Both the position numbers and the translations under genes were made by a program. This document shows, in pieces, positions 10,797 through 19,218 of a stretch of DNA of 64,000 nucleotides. The notes under the pieces are model-generated. The model did no database searches. It worked only from the letters and a program-made list of their open reading frames with translations, and was not told where the DNA came from. Position 1 is the stretch's first letter. Every line of letters begins with the position of its first letter. Source of the stretch: Actinomucor elegans. Its lineage: Eukaryota; Mucoromycota; Mucoromycetes; Mucorales; Mucoraceae. The stretch spans positions 3,038,001 to 3,102,000 of the forward strand of contig JAMSLZ010000001.1 in the NCBI GenBank assembly GCA_026027325.1. Direction: 5' to 3'.

Positions 10797-11675
10797 ATGT
10801 TTACAGAACCATATGTAAATTTAAAAGAACTTTTTGATAGTGAAGATAAAGCTTTGCTCTATTTAATAGAAAATAATTATGTAAATAAATATGAAAAATG
10901 TAGATTTTGCGATAGTGATACTAAACTTTATATAAATATAAAAGTATATAAATGTAAAAATTATAAATGTAGAAAATCATTTTCACCATTACGTGGAACC
11001 ATATTTTCTAAAATGAAATTACCATTAAATATACAATTACATCTTTTAAATTATTATATATTAAAAATGCCAAATAGTAGTATTGCTACTACATTAAAAA
11101 TATCAAATAATACAGTAACAAATTATAATAGAATATTTAGAAAATATATAAAAGATAAAATTAATTTTAGTAGAAATTTTAAAATTGGTGGTAGAAATAA
11201 AATTGTTGAAATAGATGAAACTAAAATAGCCAAAAGAAAATATAATAAAGGACATATAGTTGAAGGTGGTTGGGTAATTGGAGGCATTGAAAGGAGTATA
11301 TTAAAAAACAAAATGAAAAATGAAAATAAAAAGATATTTTTATTACCAATCAAAGAAAGAAATATTAATAATATAGATTTAATTATAAAAAAATATGTTA
11401 AAAAAGGTACTACTATATATACAGATTGTTGGAAAGGATATAATAATTTAAGAAATATAGGATATAAGCATAAAACAGTTAATCATAAAAAATATTTTAA
11501 AGATCCAATAACAGGTGTACATACAAATACAATCGAAGGTACATGGTGTGCATTAAAACAAAGTATTGTACCAAGAAATAGAACTAAAAAAGATTTAATT
11601 TTATATTTGCGAGAATACCATTGGAGAAAAAAAAATCGAGAATATAATTTATGGAAAATGTTTTTAAAAGATTAA
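10797..11675 (+). CDS. Merlin (IS1016/ISXO2-like) transposase
   Basis: 292 aa from ATG. An N-terminal zinc ribbon has C35/C38 (CRFC) and C53/C58 (CKNYKC). A short helix-turn-helix-like part follows (ISNNTVTNY). The DDE core has D140 in VEIDETK, D210 in IYTDCWKGY and E247 in HTNTIEGTW. The G-G-E-R segment and VNH..F.DP.TGVHTN are typical of the IS1595/IS1016-Merlin group, which catalyses cut-and-paste with 8-9-bp duplications. No frame defects. Homologous to 13490-14371 and 19592-20473, but the most divergent of the three. Confidence 0.93.
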   Translation: MFTEPYVNLKELFDSEDKALLYLIENNYVNKYEKCRFCDSDTKLYINIKVYKCKNYKCRKSFSPLRGTIFSKMKLPLNIQLHLLNYYILKMPNSSIATTLKISNNTVTNYNRIFRKYIKDKINFSRNFKIGGRNKIVEIDETKIAKRKYNKGHIVEGGWVIGGIERSILKNKMKNENKKIFLLPIKERNINNIDLIIKKYVKKGTTIYTDCWKGYNNLRNIGYKHKTVNHKKYFKDPITGVHTNTIEGTWCALKQSIVPRNRTKKDLILYLREYHWRKKNREYNLWKMFLKD

Positions 11676-11693
11676 AATTTATATAAATAAAAA

Positions 11694-11701
11694 AAAATTG
11701 A
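11694..11701 (+). promoter_or_regulatory. AAAATTGA motif between Merlin 1 transposase and its accessory ORFs
   Basis: Sits 18 bp after the transposase stop and 42 bp before the ATG at 11744. The same arrangement (motif just after the transposase stop) recurs on the minus strand in Merlin 2 at 13458-13465. Confidence 0.5.
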
Positions 11702-11743
11702 ATTTGAATATAAAAATAAATAAATTGATTAATATGAATTATC

Positions 11744-11848
11744 ATGTCTGAAATTAATCCATTTTTGAATAAAAAGTTTATAAAAGATTTGAAATGTTCA
11801 TTTATACCACAACAAATATTTAAAAATAAAAATATGATTTTGATATAA
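11744..11848 (+). CDS. Small ORF in Merlin 1 (34 aa)
   Basis: Starts MSEINPFLNKKF and ends at a TAA that overlaps the next start (TAATG at 11846-11850). No family recognised. It may be a real short gene or the front half of one frameshifted gene with the next ORF. Confidence 0.3.
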   Translation: MSEINPFLNKKFIKDLKCSFIPQQIFKNKNMILI

Positions 11849-12003
11849 TGGATATAGATTTTAAATTAAAAAAAAATGATATTGTTTTAATCACTGTAAA
11901 ATTAATTAATGGAAAAAAATATGAATATGCATATATATTAAAAACTAATAATATAACAGAAAATATAATTAGTGAAAATGATATGATAATTGATAATGAT
12001 TAA
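11848..12003 (+). CDS. Small accessory ORF in Merlin 1 (51 aa)
   Basis: MDIDFKLKKNDIVLITVKL…, alternating polar and hydrophobic residues that suggest beta strands. It lies between transposase and right terminus, the position held in Merlin 2 and 3 by a different 98-aa gene. Function unknown. Merlin elements usually carry only a transposase. Confidence 0.4.
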   Translation: MDIDFKLKKNDIVLITVKLINGKKYEYAYILKTNNITENIISENDMIIDND

Positions 12004-12254
12004 ATTAAATATATATATAATGTCCTTTATATGACAATAAACTGTTGGTGGTAGGTGGAATAGAAAATAAATTAAGAATTAAATAATTGGAGGAATTTAT
12101 GGGATTCAACATGGCCATATAGACACAAATATTATATTTTTAAAATTTAACATTTTTAAAATGATATTTTTGGTAATATAATCCATTTTTTAAAATATAA
12201 AAATATATAATCACATGATCACAATAATCTTGTACACTATCTTGATAATGAACC

Positions 12255-12419
12255 TCCAGCTCTAGCAAGAGTCACTCTGATCAACGTTTGTACTGGTCTT
12301 GTAAGAGATGCCAAAAAACGATCCGCTACTCGTGGACAATCCCTGGGTAAACCGGCATTATACATGGCTAACTGAAATCGTTTCGCATAATCACTGACTG
12401 ACTCCTTGTTAGACATGGT
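12255..12419 (-). pseudogene. Middle segment of gypsy B gag, isolated between two Merlin insertions
   Basis: Minus strand reads SNKESVSDYAKRFQLAMYN…LPRDCPRVADRFLASL…, typical of a retrotransposon Gag capsid region. Both edges are Merlin target duplications (TCCAGCTC and GACATGGT). In the ancestral element it joins 14503-15203 to 7688-10704 in frame. Confidence 0.9.
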
Positions 12420-12728
12420 GGGTGATTACCAAACGAGGTCTCAGATTTAATTTATACTAATAATACATAATATTTTATTTTACACTTCATAGGGAAATGC
12501 TTAACATTTTTTGTTTTTTAAGCTTTTAATATGACCAATAAATATATCAAAAAGTATTTAAATAATTACTATTACTAATTTCTAAAATAATTCTTTTTTT
12601 CATATTTTTATCATAAATTCTACTTTTTCCTTTATTTTCAATATTTTATTTTGTTTTTCTATTAAAACTATTTAATTTTATATATCAAGTAATAGATAAT
12701 AAAAATATTAATTAAAAATATATAATAA

Positions 12729-12928
12729 CAATAAAATTATATTTAAAATGTTTCTCATATGATGAATATAATGAAAATTTATTAGAAATAGATATTGTGA
12801 AGGAAGAAATAAAAAACTTAGAAAATAAAAATTTAATTTAGATAATAATTATCAGCATGATATAAATGTTAAAATTAATGGAATATATATTGAAAAATTT
12901 AATTTAGAAAATATATTTAAATTATAAT
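12729..12928 (+). pseudogene. Decayed small ORF in Merlin 2, convergent with the 98-aa gene
   Basis: Two adjacent frames (…YDEYNENLLEIDIVKEEIK… to a TAG, then DNNYQHDINVKINGIYIEK… to TAA at 12926-12928) would join after a one-base shift. No ATG is found in the first frame. No family recognised; could be chance in AT-rich DNA. Confidence 0.25.
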
Positions 12929-13218
12929 TTAAGTTTTTTCATGATGGGTGCGATTTCATCAAGTATCATATTATTCTTATTATCTAATGTTTTTCTTTTT
13001 ATACCTTTGTTTTTATCTTTATTATATGTCTTAAATTCATATACTTTTCTTAATCTTTTATTTGAACCATTTTTTTTCATGTAGATTTCATAACACCCAT
13101 CTTTTTGCTTTATTTTGTATTCTGCTAAATCATATTTTTTCATATCTTTTATAATTATACTTCGTTTAATATTGTATTTATATTTATCATCTACAATAAT
13201 ATTAAATATTTCATCCAT
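12922..13218 (-). CDS. Merlin 2 accessory protein (98 aa), conserved with Merlin 3
   Basis: Starts MDEIFNIIVDDKYKYNIKR and is very lysine-rich, with a central KQKDGCYEIYMKKNGSNKR and a KVYEFKTYNK block. A clear homologue lies at the same position in Merlin 3 (21014-21309, one-base deletion). Conservation of KIKQKDGC.EIY, KKNGSNK and VYEFKTYNK between copies whose termini differ suggests protein-level selection at some time. AAAATTGA lies 24 bp upstream. Function unknown; a basic nucleic-acid-binding accessory factor is possible (inference). Confidence 0.7.
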   Translation of the reverse strand: MDEIFNIIVDDKYKYNIKRSIIIKDMKKYDLAEYKIKQKDGCYEIYMKKNGSNKRLRKVYEFKTYNKDKNKGIKRKTLDNKNNMILDEIAPIMKKLKL

Positions 13219-13241
13219 TTCTTTTTTATATTATTACTTTT

Positions 13242-13249
13242 TCAATTTT
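13242..13249 (-). promoter_or_regulatory. AAAATTGA motif upstream of the Merlin 2 accessory gene
   Basis: Minus-strand AAAATTGA, 24 bp before the ATG at 13218. A further copy at 13458-13465 lies just after the transposase stop. Confidence 0.55.
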
Positions 13250-13489
13250 TTTTATTTTTTTATAATAGATATATTTAATCCCACTCATAATGTAATACCC
13301 AATTGTCTCTGATCTATTACATAATCATTGTGTCTTAAATAGGCTAGTTTACTGACTTAGTCAGGTCCTTGTAATAAGAATAATGAATATCAAATATGCA
13401 TTTCACATTTATAACTATCAATATATTTTCTATCATATTTTTAATAAATATAAAAATTCAATTTTTTGCATTTTTTATGTAAATTAAAA

Positions 13490-14371
13490 TTAATCCTTTA
13501 AAAACTTTTTCCATACGTTATACTCTCTATTTTTCTTACGCCATTGATATTCTTTTAAATACAATACTATATCTTTTTTATTTCTATTTCGTGGTATTAT
13601 ACTTTGCTTTAAGCCATTCCATGTGCCTTCAATTGTATTTGTATGCACACCTGTATTTGGATCTTTAAAATGCTTTGAATGATTTACAGTTAAATGTTTG
13701 TATCCTATATTTTTCAAGTTATTATACCCTTTCCATAAATCCGTATATATTGTTGTACCTTTTTTTACATATCTTTTTATAATTAAATCAATATTATCAA
13801 CATTTCTTTCTTCAATGGGTAATAAAAACATTTTTTTGTTTTCATTTTTTATTTTATTTTTTAGCATACTTCTTTCGATACCACCAATTACCCAAGCACC
13901 TTCTACCTTATGCCCCTTATTATATTTTCTTTTTGCAATTTTACTTTCATCGATTTCTACAATTTTATTTCTACCTCCAATTTTAATATTTCTGTTACCT
14001 AACAATTGTTTATTTTTCAAGTATTTTCTGAATATTTTATTGTATGATGACACTGTATTTTTGCTAATTTGCAAACTTGATGCTATAAAGGAAGAAGGTG
14101 CTTTTCCAAGAAAAAGATATAATATGTGTAATTGAGTATTTAAAGGTAAAGTTAAATTATTAAAAATTGTTCCTTTCAATGGTGATATTGCTTTCCTACA
14201 TTTATAATATCTACAAACATATAATTTTTTATTTAAGTTTAATTTAGTTTCATGTTCACATTTATTACACTTTATATGTTTATTAACGTAATCATTACTA
14301 ATTAAATATAATAGTGCTTCTTTTTCATCGTCGAATATTTTTTTTAAAGATTTATATGGTTCTATAAACAT
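13490..14371 (-). CDS. Merlin (IS1016/ISXO2-like) transposase, copy 2
   Basis: 293 aa from the ATG at 14371. The frame is open to 14500 upstream, but that part is terminal sequence; MFIEPYK matches the start in Merlin 3. Zinc-ribbon cysteines (CNKCEHE, CRYYKC) are present. The DDE residues lie in VEIDESK, IYTDLWKGY and HTNTIEGTW. It shares the start, length and most residues with 19592-20473. Intact, so possibly still able to mobilise relatives. Confidence 0.93.
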   Translation of the reverse strand: MFIEPYKSLKKIFDDEKEALLYLISNDYVNKHIKCNKCEHETKLNLNKKLYVCRYYKCRKAISPLKGTIFNNLTLPLNTQLHILYLFLGKAPSSFIASSLQISKNTVSSYNKIFRKYLKNKQLLGNRNIKIGGRNKIVEIDESKIAKRKYNKGHKVEGAWVIGGIERSMLKNKIKNENKKMFLLPIEERNVDNIDLIIKRYVKKGTTIYTDLWKGYNNLKNIGYKHLTVNHSKHFKDPNTGVHTNTIEGTWNGLKQSIIPRNRNKKDIVLYLKEYQWRKKNREYNVWKKFLKD

Positions 14372-14423
14372 CTGCAATTTTATTAAATCCTTTTTATTTT
14401 TAATTTTAATTTGTAAAAAAAAT

Positions 14424-14431
14424 TCAATTTT
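14424..14431 (-). promoter_or_regulatory. AAAATTGA motif upstream of Merlin 2 transposase
   Basis: Minus-strand AAAATTGA within AAAAAATTGAATTTTTTTT, 52 bp before the ATG at 14371. Confidence 0.55.
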
Positions 14432-14502
14432 TTCATATAACAATAAAATTTGTGGTAGTAGGAGTTTCAATATGGACCTGAGAGTTCCTTTGGGATACAT
14501 CC

Positions 14503-15203
14503 GACATGGTCATCGTGAATACTTGGTCCGTGTATCTTCTTGTCACCAAAGAAGAACCGTGGTGTCTGACAAACTCTTGACGAGCTTCAACCCAAGTCTG
14601 GCATTTCTTCAAATCACTCTCAGCCCAAGCCTTATCACCATGGGGGAGGCACAAAGGTAAAAGTCTCTTCCATACTCGTTCAATGGTCAGGGAGGACGAA
14701 GCGATCACATCTTCAAATTCTCGTAGGAAATGCTCAACCGACTCAAATACCTCATATCCTGGGAATGGTCTAATGGCACTTGTAACTAATTGGAATTTTG
14801 GAAGATCGCGGCGATTCAAGGTCAATCCGGCGTCGTCAGAGCGATCCATCTTGCCCATCATCGAACTGTACTCTTGGATTTTGGTAAGCATCCTCTTGGT
14901 ACGTTCAATACCTTCCATAGCTCTGTCTGCAGCAGCTCCATCACCAGCTACTCTAGCGCGACTGAACTCTCGGAGGTGGCGAGCAACATCTGCACGAAGT
15001 TCGGCAATGTTGTTCTGCACTAGTTGCATCTCATCCATAGCCTCGGATGGATACTCAGAGTCAATAACCATGGACCCAGCAGCAATAGAACCAAAGTTAG
15101 CATCAGGATTGGATAAACTTGATTCATCCAAGAATAAGCCATCAAAGTCATTGATAGGAGTAGTAGCAGCGGAACCATTGGCAACAGTAGTAGTAGGATT
15201 CAT
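14503..15203 (-). pseudogene. gypsy B gag, N-terminal segment
   Basis: True start ATG at 15203 (MNPTTTVANGSAATT…), 26 bp inside the 5' LTR. It contains a coiled region (NNIAELRADVARHLREF) and the retrotransposon Gag start (ALIRPFPGYE-like, VEHFLREFEDVI, WVEARQEFVRHHG). It is cut at the Merlin 2 target duplication and resumes at 12419. Apart from the insertions the frame is intact. Confidence 0.9.
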
Positions 15204-15214
15204 CTTGACAGTGA

Positions 15215-15223
15215 TTGATATTA
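15215..15223 (-). other. Candidate self-priming site of gypsy B
   Basis: In the leader, right after the LTR and an oligo-T tract, the RNA-sense sequence TAATATCAA is exactly complementary to TTGATATTA at 15285-15277 within the 5' LTR, roughly 80 nt after TATAAAAGG. No tRNA-type TGG primer site is present. See the finding on self-priming. Confidence 0.4.
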
Positions 15224-15228
15224 AAAAA

Positions 15229-15729
15229 TGTTGTGTACGTGGATAGAAAGAGGATTATAATAGAAGAACAGAAGAATAATATCAAAACTGTGGTAAGTCT
15301 TTTTATTTCCAAAATTAAATTTCGAATGATCTTTTTCTAATCAGCTAAGAGCTCGTCCTTTTATACTTTTCAGCTTGCTGCGGTTGACTAATGATATTAT
15401 GGGTATACGTAAGCTAGTAGCTTGTTGACTGCGCGGCTCATAGTGACTTGCTGATATTCCAAGATGATGATGATGGCCGACATACTGCGGTACCATATCG
15501 GACTGTAAATAAAGGTAAGCATTTTATCTCGGCATAACACTCGATTAGGAATTTGTCTTTTACTGCTATTTCTTGTTTTATAATAAAGCGTAATAATTAC
15601 ACAGTTGTTTATATTCTGGATTCGGGTAATAATGAGTTACATCTTCAAGCTATTCATAAAGGTGGGCATATGGCTACCAAAGCCTATACAACCTCTTCTT
15701 TACTGATATAATCATGAGCGTTTACAACA
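15229..15729 (-). repeat. 5' LTR of gypsy B (LTR family A, 501 bp)
   Basis: Plus-strand ends are TGTTGTGTACGTGG and GCGTTTACAACA. On the minus strand it precedes the gag ATG, which sets its orientation. It contains TATAAAAGG (minus strand, about 15362). It is inserted in another gypsy gag (15730-16656). Copies of this family: 21983-23002, 25010-25512, 28350-29070, 37374-37873. Confidence 0.9.
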
Positions 15730-16656
15730 ATCATTATACACTTCTTTTGTCATGTCAGTCAGCGTGTCAATGTGGAGTTTTTGCTTCTTGGAAAGCGAAA
15801 GTCTTGCGATCTTTAGTTTACCAAGAAACGTATCAGGCAAAGCCTTCAAAAACTTATCGACGAGGACTGGTTCAGGGAGGCATTGATCAACTGCACGGCG
15901 ACGTAAATCATTAAAGCGATCTATGAAAGCTTCAATCGACTCAGCCTTATTCATTCTGATATTAACCAATGCAAGTGCACAAGCAGCGCGATCTTCATCG
16001 ATTGTTTTACCAAAACGAGCAGTGATTGCAACCTTGAATTGTTCCCAAGTAGGTGGCTTCTTTTGGAGATCAAAATCAACCAAAAACTTGTCATACCAAC
16101 GACGTTGAGCGGAAGTCAACACTTGTGGCAACAGACGTAAGAAATTGGTATCAAAATCTAATCTGTGTGCGAACATGACATCTTCAAACTTCACTATGCA
16201 TGCCGTAATGTCAACGAATACCGGAGCGTTACGTTCAACAACGTTACCTTCCCATTGAAAAATAGGTAAAGTAGATGGCACAACCGATGAATACCTGATT
16301 GGAGCGTCTCGATCAACAGGGATCTTTGCAACAACCTTATTGGTGTTATCAAGGGTGGAGAGAAGCATGGTAAGGTCAGTGTTCTTAGAAGCATACTGCT
16401 GACGAACAGTGTTTAGCTCAGGACCTTCTGGTAACGAAACCACTTGTACAGAGAGATCGAAAACTTGCTCTTGCAATTTAGCGATGGACTCCCTTAAGCG
16501 ATCCATTGAAAGACCAGGAACAATTGACTTGACAAAGCCATTAGAAACTACAGCATCAGGGGCTGCAGTGGTGGATGTCTTGAGGTTGTCATTTGGACCT
16601 TCAATATCCATGTTTATATCAGTTGATTGATCAACAAGTTGACCAATGCTTGACAT
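15730..16656 (-). pseudogene. gypsy gag fragment related to the 504-bp-LTR family
   Basis: ATG at 16656 (MSSIGQLVDQSTD…). The body matches the Gag of 31052-36289 (FAHRLDFDTNF, EDRAACALALVNIR, FIDRFNDLRRRAVDQCLPEPVLVDKFLKALP in register). It is cut at 15729 by the gypsy B LTR. About 60 bp upstream of its ATG the second direct-repeat element is inserted. Only gag remains. Confidence 0.9.
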
Positions 16657-16715
16657 GTTTGAATGGATGTACTTGAGGCACCATCGACAGGACCAGATCC
16701 ATTGGAAGAGACAGA

Positions 16716-16936
16716 GAAGAACATTTAGTATTACAGAAATATGTTCAAAATAGTACAATATATAAAAAAATTAGGAAATAATAGATTTTTTTGAATACAA
16801 ATAATAATATAAATAAATTTTATTCTAAAATAGAACAAGTAACCAACATTTTATTTATGGATAAAAAGGCAACATTATATTTATGCCTTGATTTTTTAGG
16901 AAAGTTAAAAATATTAAGTAGTTGTAAATGTTTATC
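16716..16936 (+). repeat. Terminal direct repeat, 5' copy of element copy 2
   Basis: Starts GAAGAACATTTAG, ends AATGTTTATC; it repeats in the same orientation at 18998-19218. Confidence 0.93.
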
Positions 16937-17069
16937 TTGTCCTATTTTTAGACTTCCATTGCGTTTAATCACATTGAGAAATCTAAAAACAACTTCCTTG
17001 GCATCTAATTCTTGGCATGATATTTTGGAAAATATAAAAGTATCTATAATATTTGAGAATTATTTTTAA
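16857..17069 (+). CDS. Small hypothetical protein of the direct-repeat element (70 aa), copy 2
   Basis: Identical in sequence to 7334-7546 (MDKKATLYLCLDF…). The ATG lies in the repeat. The upstream open frame to 16791 begins only with TTG. Confidence 0.5.
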   Translation: MDKKATLYLCLDFLGKLKILSSCKCLSCPIFRLPLRLITLRNLKTTSLASNSWHDILENIKVSIIFENYF

Positions 17070-17091
17070 AATAACATCAATATTATATTTA

Positions 17092-17460
17092 ATGGAAAAA
17101 ATCTATTATTATGCTGTGGTTTTAACTCTAAATCCTGAAAAAAAAGATGTCAAGAATAAATCATCCGAAATATTAAACAAGAAAATACTGCAATGGGTTG
17201 GAAATATAAAAAATATTGATAAAATTTTATATAGTGGTCCTTTCTATGATGTTGGTGAAAACAATACAAATATCCATGCCAATTTAGTGATAAAAACAAT
17301 TTTAGATGATAACGAAAAAGTTAGAAATGAATATTTCAAATCCTGGTGTTTAAGAAAAGGATATGTTAGTATTAAAGAAATTTATAATTTTAAATCATGG
17401 TTAGATTATGCAAAAAGAAATCATAAGTTCTTGGAAAATATAGAAAATATTAAAAATTGA
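17092..17460 (+). CDS. Putative HUH/Rep-like endonuclease (122 aa), copy 2
   Basis: Same protein as 6943-7311. Motif I-like VVLTLNP, motif II-like IHANLVI and motif III-like LDYAKRN are intact. The stop codon TGA is part of an AAAATTGA (17453-17460). A 29-bp segment covering the gene end is tandemly repeated at 17436-17464 and 17488-17516. Confidence 0.5.
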   Translation: MEKIYYYAVVLTLNPEKKDVKNKSSEILNKKILQWVGNIKNIDKILYSGPFYDVGENNTNIHANLVIKTILDDNEKVRNEYFKSWCLRKGYVSIKEIYNFKSWLDYAKRNHKFLENIENIKN

Positions 17461-17504
17461 ATTTTCATATATAAATAAAAGTTTATTAAATATAGAAAAT
17501 ATTA

Positions 17505-17512
17505 AAAATTGA
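17505..17512 (+). promoter_or_regulatory. AAAATTGA motif upstream of the DDE-chromodomain gene, copy 2
   Basis: Second unit of the 29-bp tandem repeat, 38 bp before the ATG at 17551 and followed by TTATATAAAAA. Confidence 0.55.
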
Positions 17513-17550
17513 ATTTCTCTTTATATAAAAATACATCATTTTATTTGTTT

Positions 17551-18986
17551 ATGAACACTCATATAGACTTATTAATTGAAAATGAATACAGAAATATTTA
17601 CAATAGGTATTGGAAATTTATGAAAAATGAATATATATATAAAGTTGAATTGAAATATCATAGATCTAAAATAACGAGTATACCAAATATTGATAGAATT
17701 AAAAAAAATATATATATTAAATTAGGAAGTATTGCTCCATTTGTATTTTTGACAGATTTATGTAACAATATAAAACTACCAGGTCCATATATAACAGCAG
17801 ATAAAGTATTGATATTATTAGAACATTTATTAAATGGAAAATCTATAAATGAAATGGAAATGTATATTCCATCTACTAGTTTTTATAAATTATATCAATC
17901 ATTATATATAAATAATTATGATTTATTGGAAAAATGGATAAATAATAAATTAGAAAAATGTTTTTCTACACATACATTGAGATTACTTTGTGCTAAGAAA
18001 TTTAATCCAATGATGTTAGATAATGTAACATTACTAATTGATGGTCACCATAATCGTATAACATATCAAGATATTAATCTAGATAAAAAAGAGTTATTCT
18101 CGTATAAATTAAAAAGAAATGGATTAAATACACAATTTATTATAGATATTAATAGAATATGTGTTTATATATCTGATTCCTTACCTTGTAGAAATAATAC
18201 TGATGATAAATGCTTTTAGACATAAATATCAATAAGTTTTATAATGAAATAGATTGTATATGTTTTGATGGATTATATGAAAACACAGTAAAAGAATTTA
18301 TAGAAAAATTTAGTAATATTGGATTTAATATATCCTTGAAAAATTTTTGCTATCCTATAAAAAAAGATAAAGGAGTTGAATTAACCATAGATGAAAAAAA
18401 ATTCAATGAAGAATTAGGTGGATTAAGGTCAAAAATAGAAAAATATTTTGCAGAATTAGGTAGTATTTTTAAAAGATTTAGTGGACAAAATAAGATTAGA
18501 ATAACAGATAATAAGACATATAATATACAGCTAAAATTAGCAATAGTATTACTGAACATAAAATATTTTACAGAGTTATTTGGAATTGAAGAAAATGCCC
18601 ATTACAACAAATGGCTAAATGATAATTTTGATTATTATTATAAAAATAATATTGAAATGAATAAAGAAGTAACATTAAAAACACAATATAAAATAGAAAA
18701 TATCGTTGATATAAAATCATTACAAAATCAATTTTTAAATAATTTAAATATAAATGAAGTGAATATAGATATTATGGATCAAATGGAGGAAGATATCACT
18801 AGTAATAATGATCAAAATATATATGAAATACAATATATAATTAAACACAAAAAAGTAAAGAACTTATATGAATATTTTGTAAAATGGAAAAAGTATGGTA
18901 AAGAACATAATTCATGGGTAAAAGAAAAAGATTTTACATCACATGATACTATTTTGAATTATTGGAAATCAATAGAAAATAATTAA
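17551..18986 (+). pseudogene. DDE-chromodomain transposase, frameshifted copy
   Basis: As 5416-6852, but one A is missing from the A-run after NTDDK (about 18209), giving a premature stop after KCF and a second frame to 18986. Candidate D (IDGHH) lies before the break; the second D, the E and the chromodomain lie after it. Otherwise nearly identical to copy 1, so the break is recent or a sequencing slip in a homopolymer. Confidence 0.85.
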
Positions 18987-18997
18987 TCAATTAATAA

Positions 18998-19218
18998 GAA
19001 GAACATTTAGTATTACAGAAATATGTTCAAAATAGTACAATATATAAAAAAATTAGGAAATAATAGATTTTTTTGAATACAAATAATAATATAAATAAAT
19101 TTTATTCTAAAATAGAACAAGTAACCAACATTTTATTTATGGATAAAAAGGCAACATTATATTTATGCCTTGATTTTTTAGGAAAGTTAAAAATATTAAG
19201 TAGTTGTAAATGTTTATC
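18998..19218 (+). repeat. Terminal direct repeat, 3' copy of element copy 2
   Basis: Matches 16716-16936. It includes the first codons of the 70-aa ORF and then stops at ...TTTATC before AGAGGAAGC. Confidence 0.93.

Larger units (their letters stand above)
10705..12254 (+). mobile_element. Merlin DNA transposon 1, TSD TCCAGCTC
   Basis: 1550 bp bounded by related inverted termini: left GGAGGTATCCAAAGATAATG, right (reverse complement) GGTTCATTATCAAGATAGTG, both followed by TGTACA. Perfect 8-bp duplications TCCAGCTC lie at 10697-10704 and 12255-12262, the size known for Merlin. Excision restores the gypsy gag frame (…LARAG-LSGT…). It carries the transposase and two small downstream ORFs. Confidence 0.93.
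12420..14502 (-). mobile_element. Merlin DNA transposon 2 with an accessory gene, TSD GACATGGT
   Basis: 2083 bp. Termini are related inverted repeats: left GGGTGATTACCAAACGAG, right (reverse complement) GGATGTATCCCAAAGGAA, both followed by CTCAG. Perfect 8-bp duplications GACATGGT lie at 12412-12419 and 14503-14510. Excision restores the gag frame. It carries a transposase and a 98-aa gene on the same (minus) strand, plus a decayed plus-strand ORF. A less AT-rich patch at about 13270-13420 contains the palindrome CTGACTTAGTCAG. Confidence 0.93.
16716..19218 (+). mobile_element. AT-rich element with terminal direct repeats, HUH-like and DDE-chromodomain genes (copy 2)
   Basis: 2503 bp, almost identical to 5185-7687 but inverted relative to it. 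Direct repeats are at 16716-16936 and 18998-19218. The flanks read ...GACAGA before and AGAGGAAG after, compatible with a 3-bp duplication AGA, as in PIF/Harbinger-type transposition (weak on its own). Gene order: 70-aa ORF, HUH-like gene, DDE-chromodomain gene. The last is frameshifted in this copy. Confidence 0.85.

Noticed and set aside
12412..14510. Alternative Merlin 1 target duplication GATAATG near 10717 and 12244
   Set aside because: That sequence is inside the inverted termini; TCCAGCTC is a perfect 8-bp duplication and restores the gag frame, whereas GATAATG does not.
16791..17551. Longer versions of the direct-repeat element genes (92, 135 and 492 aa)
   Set aside because: They start with TTG, not ATG; the first ATGs give 70, 122 and 478 aa and remove most overlaps.
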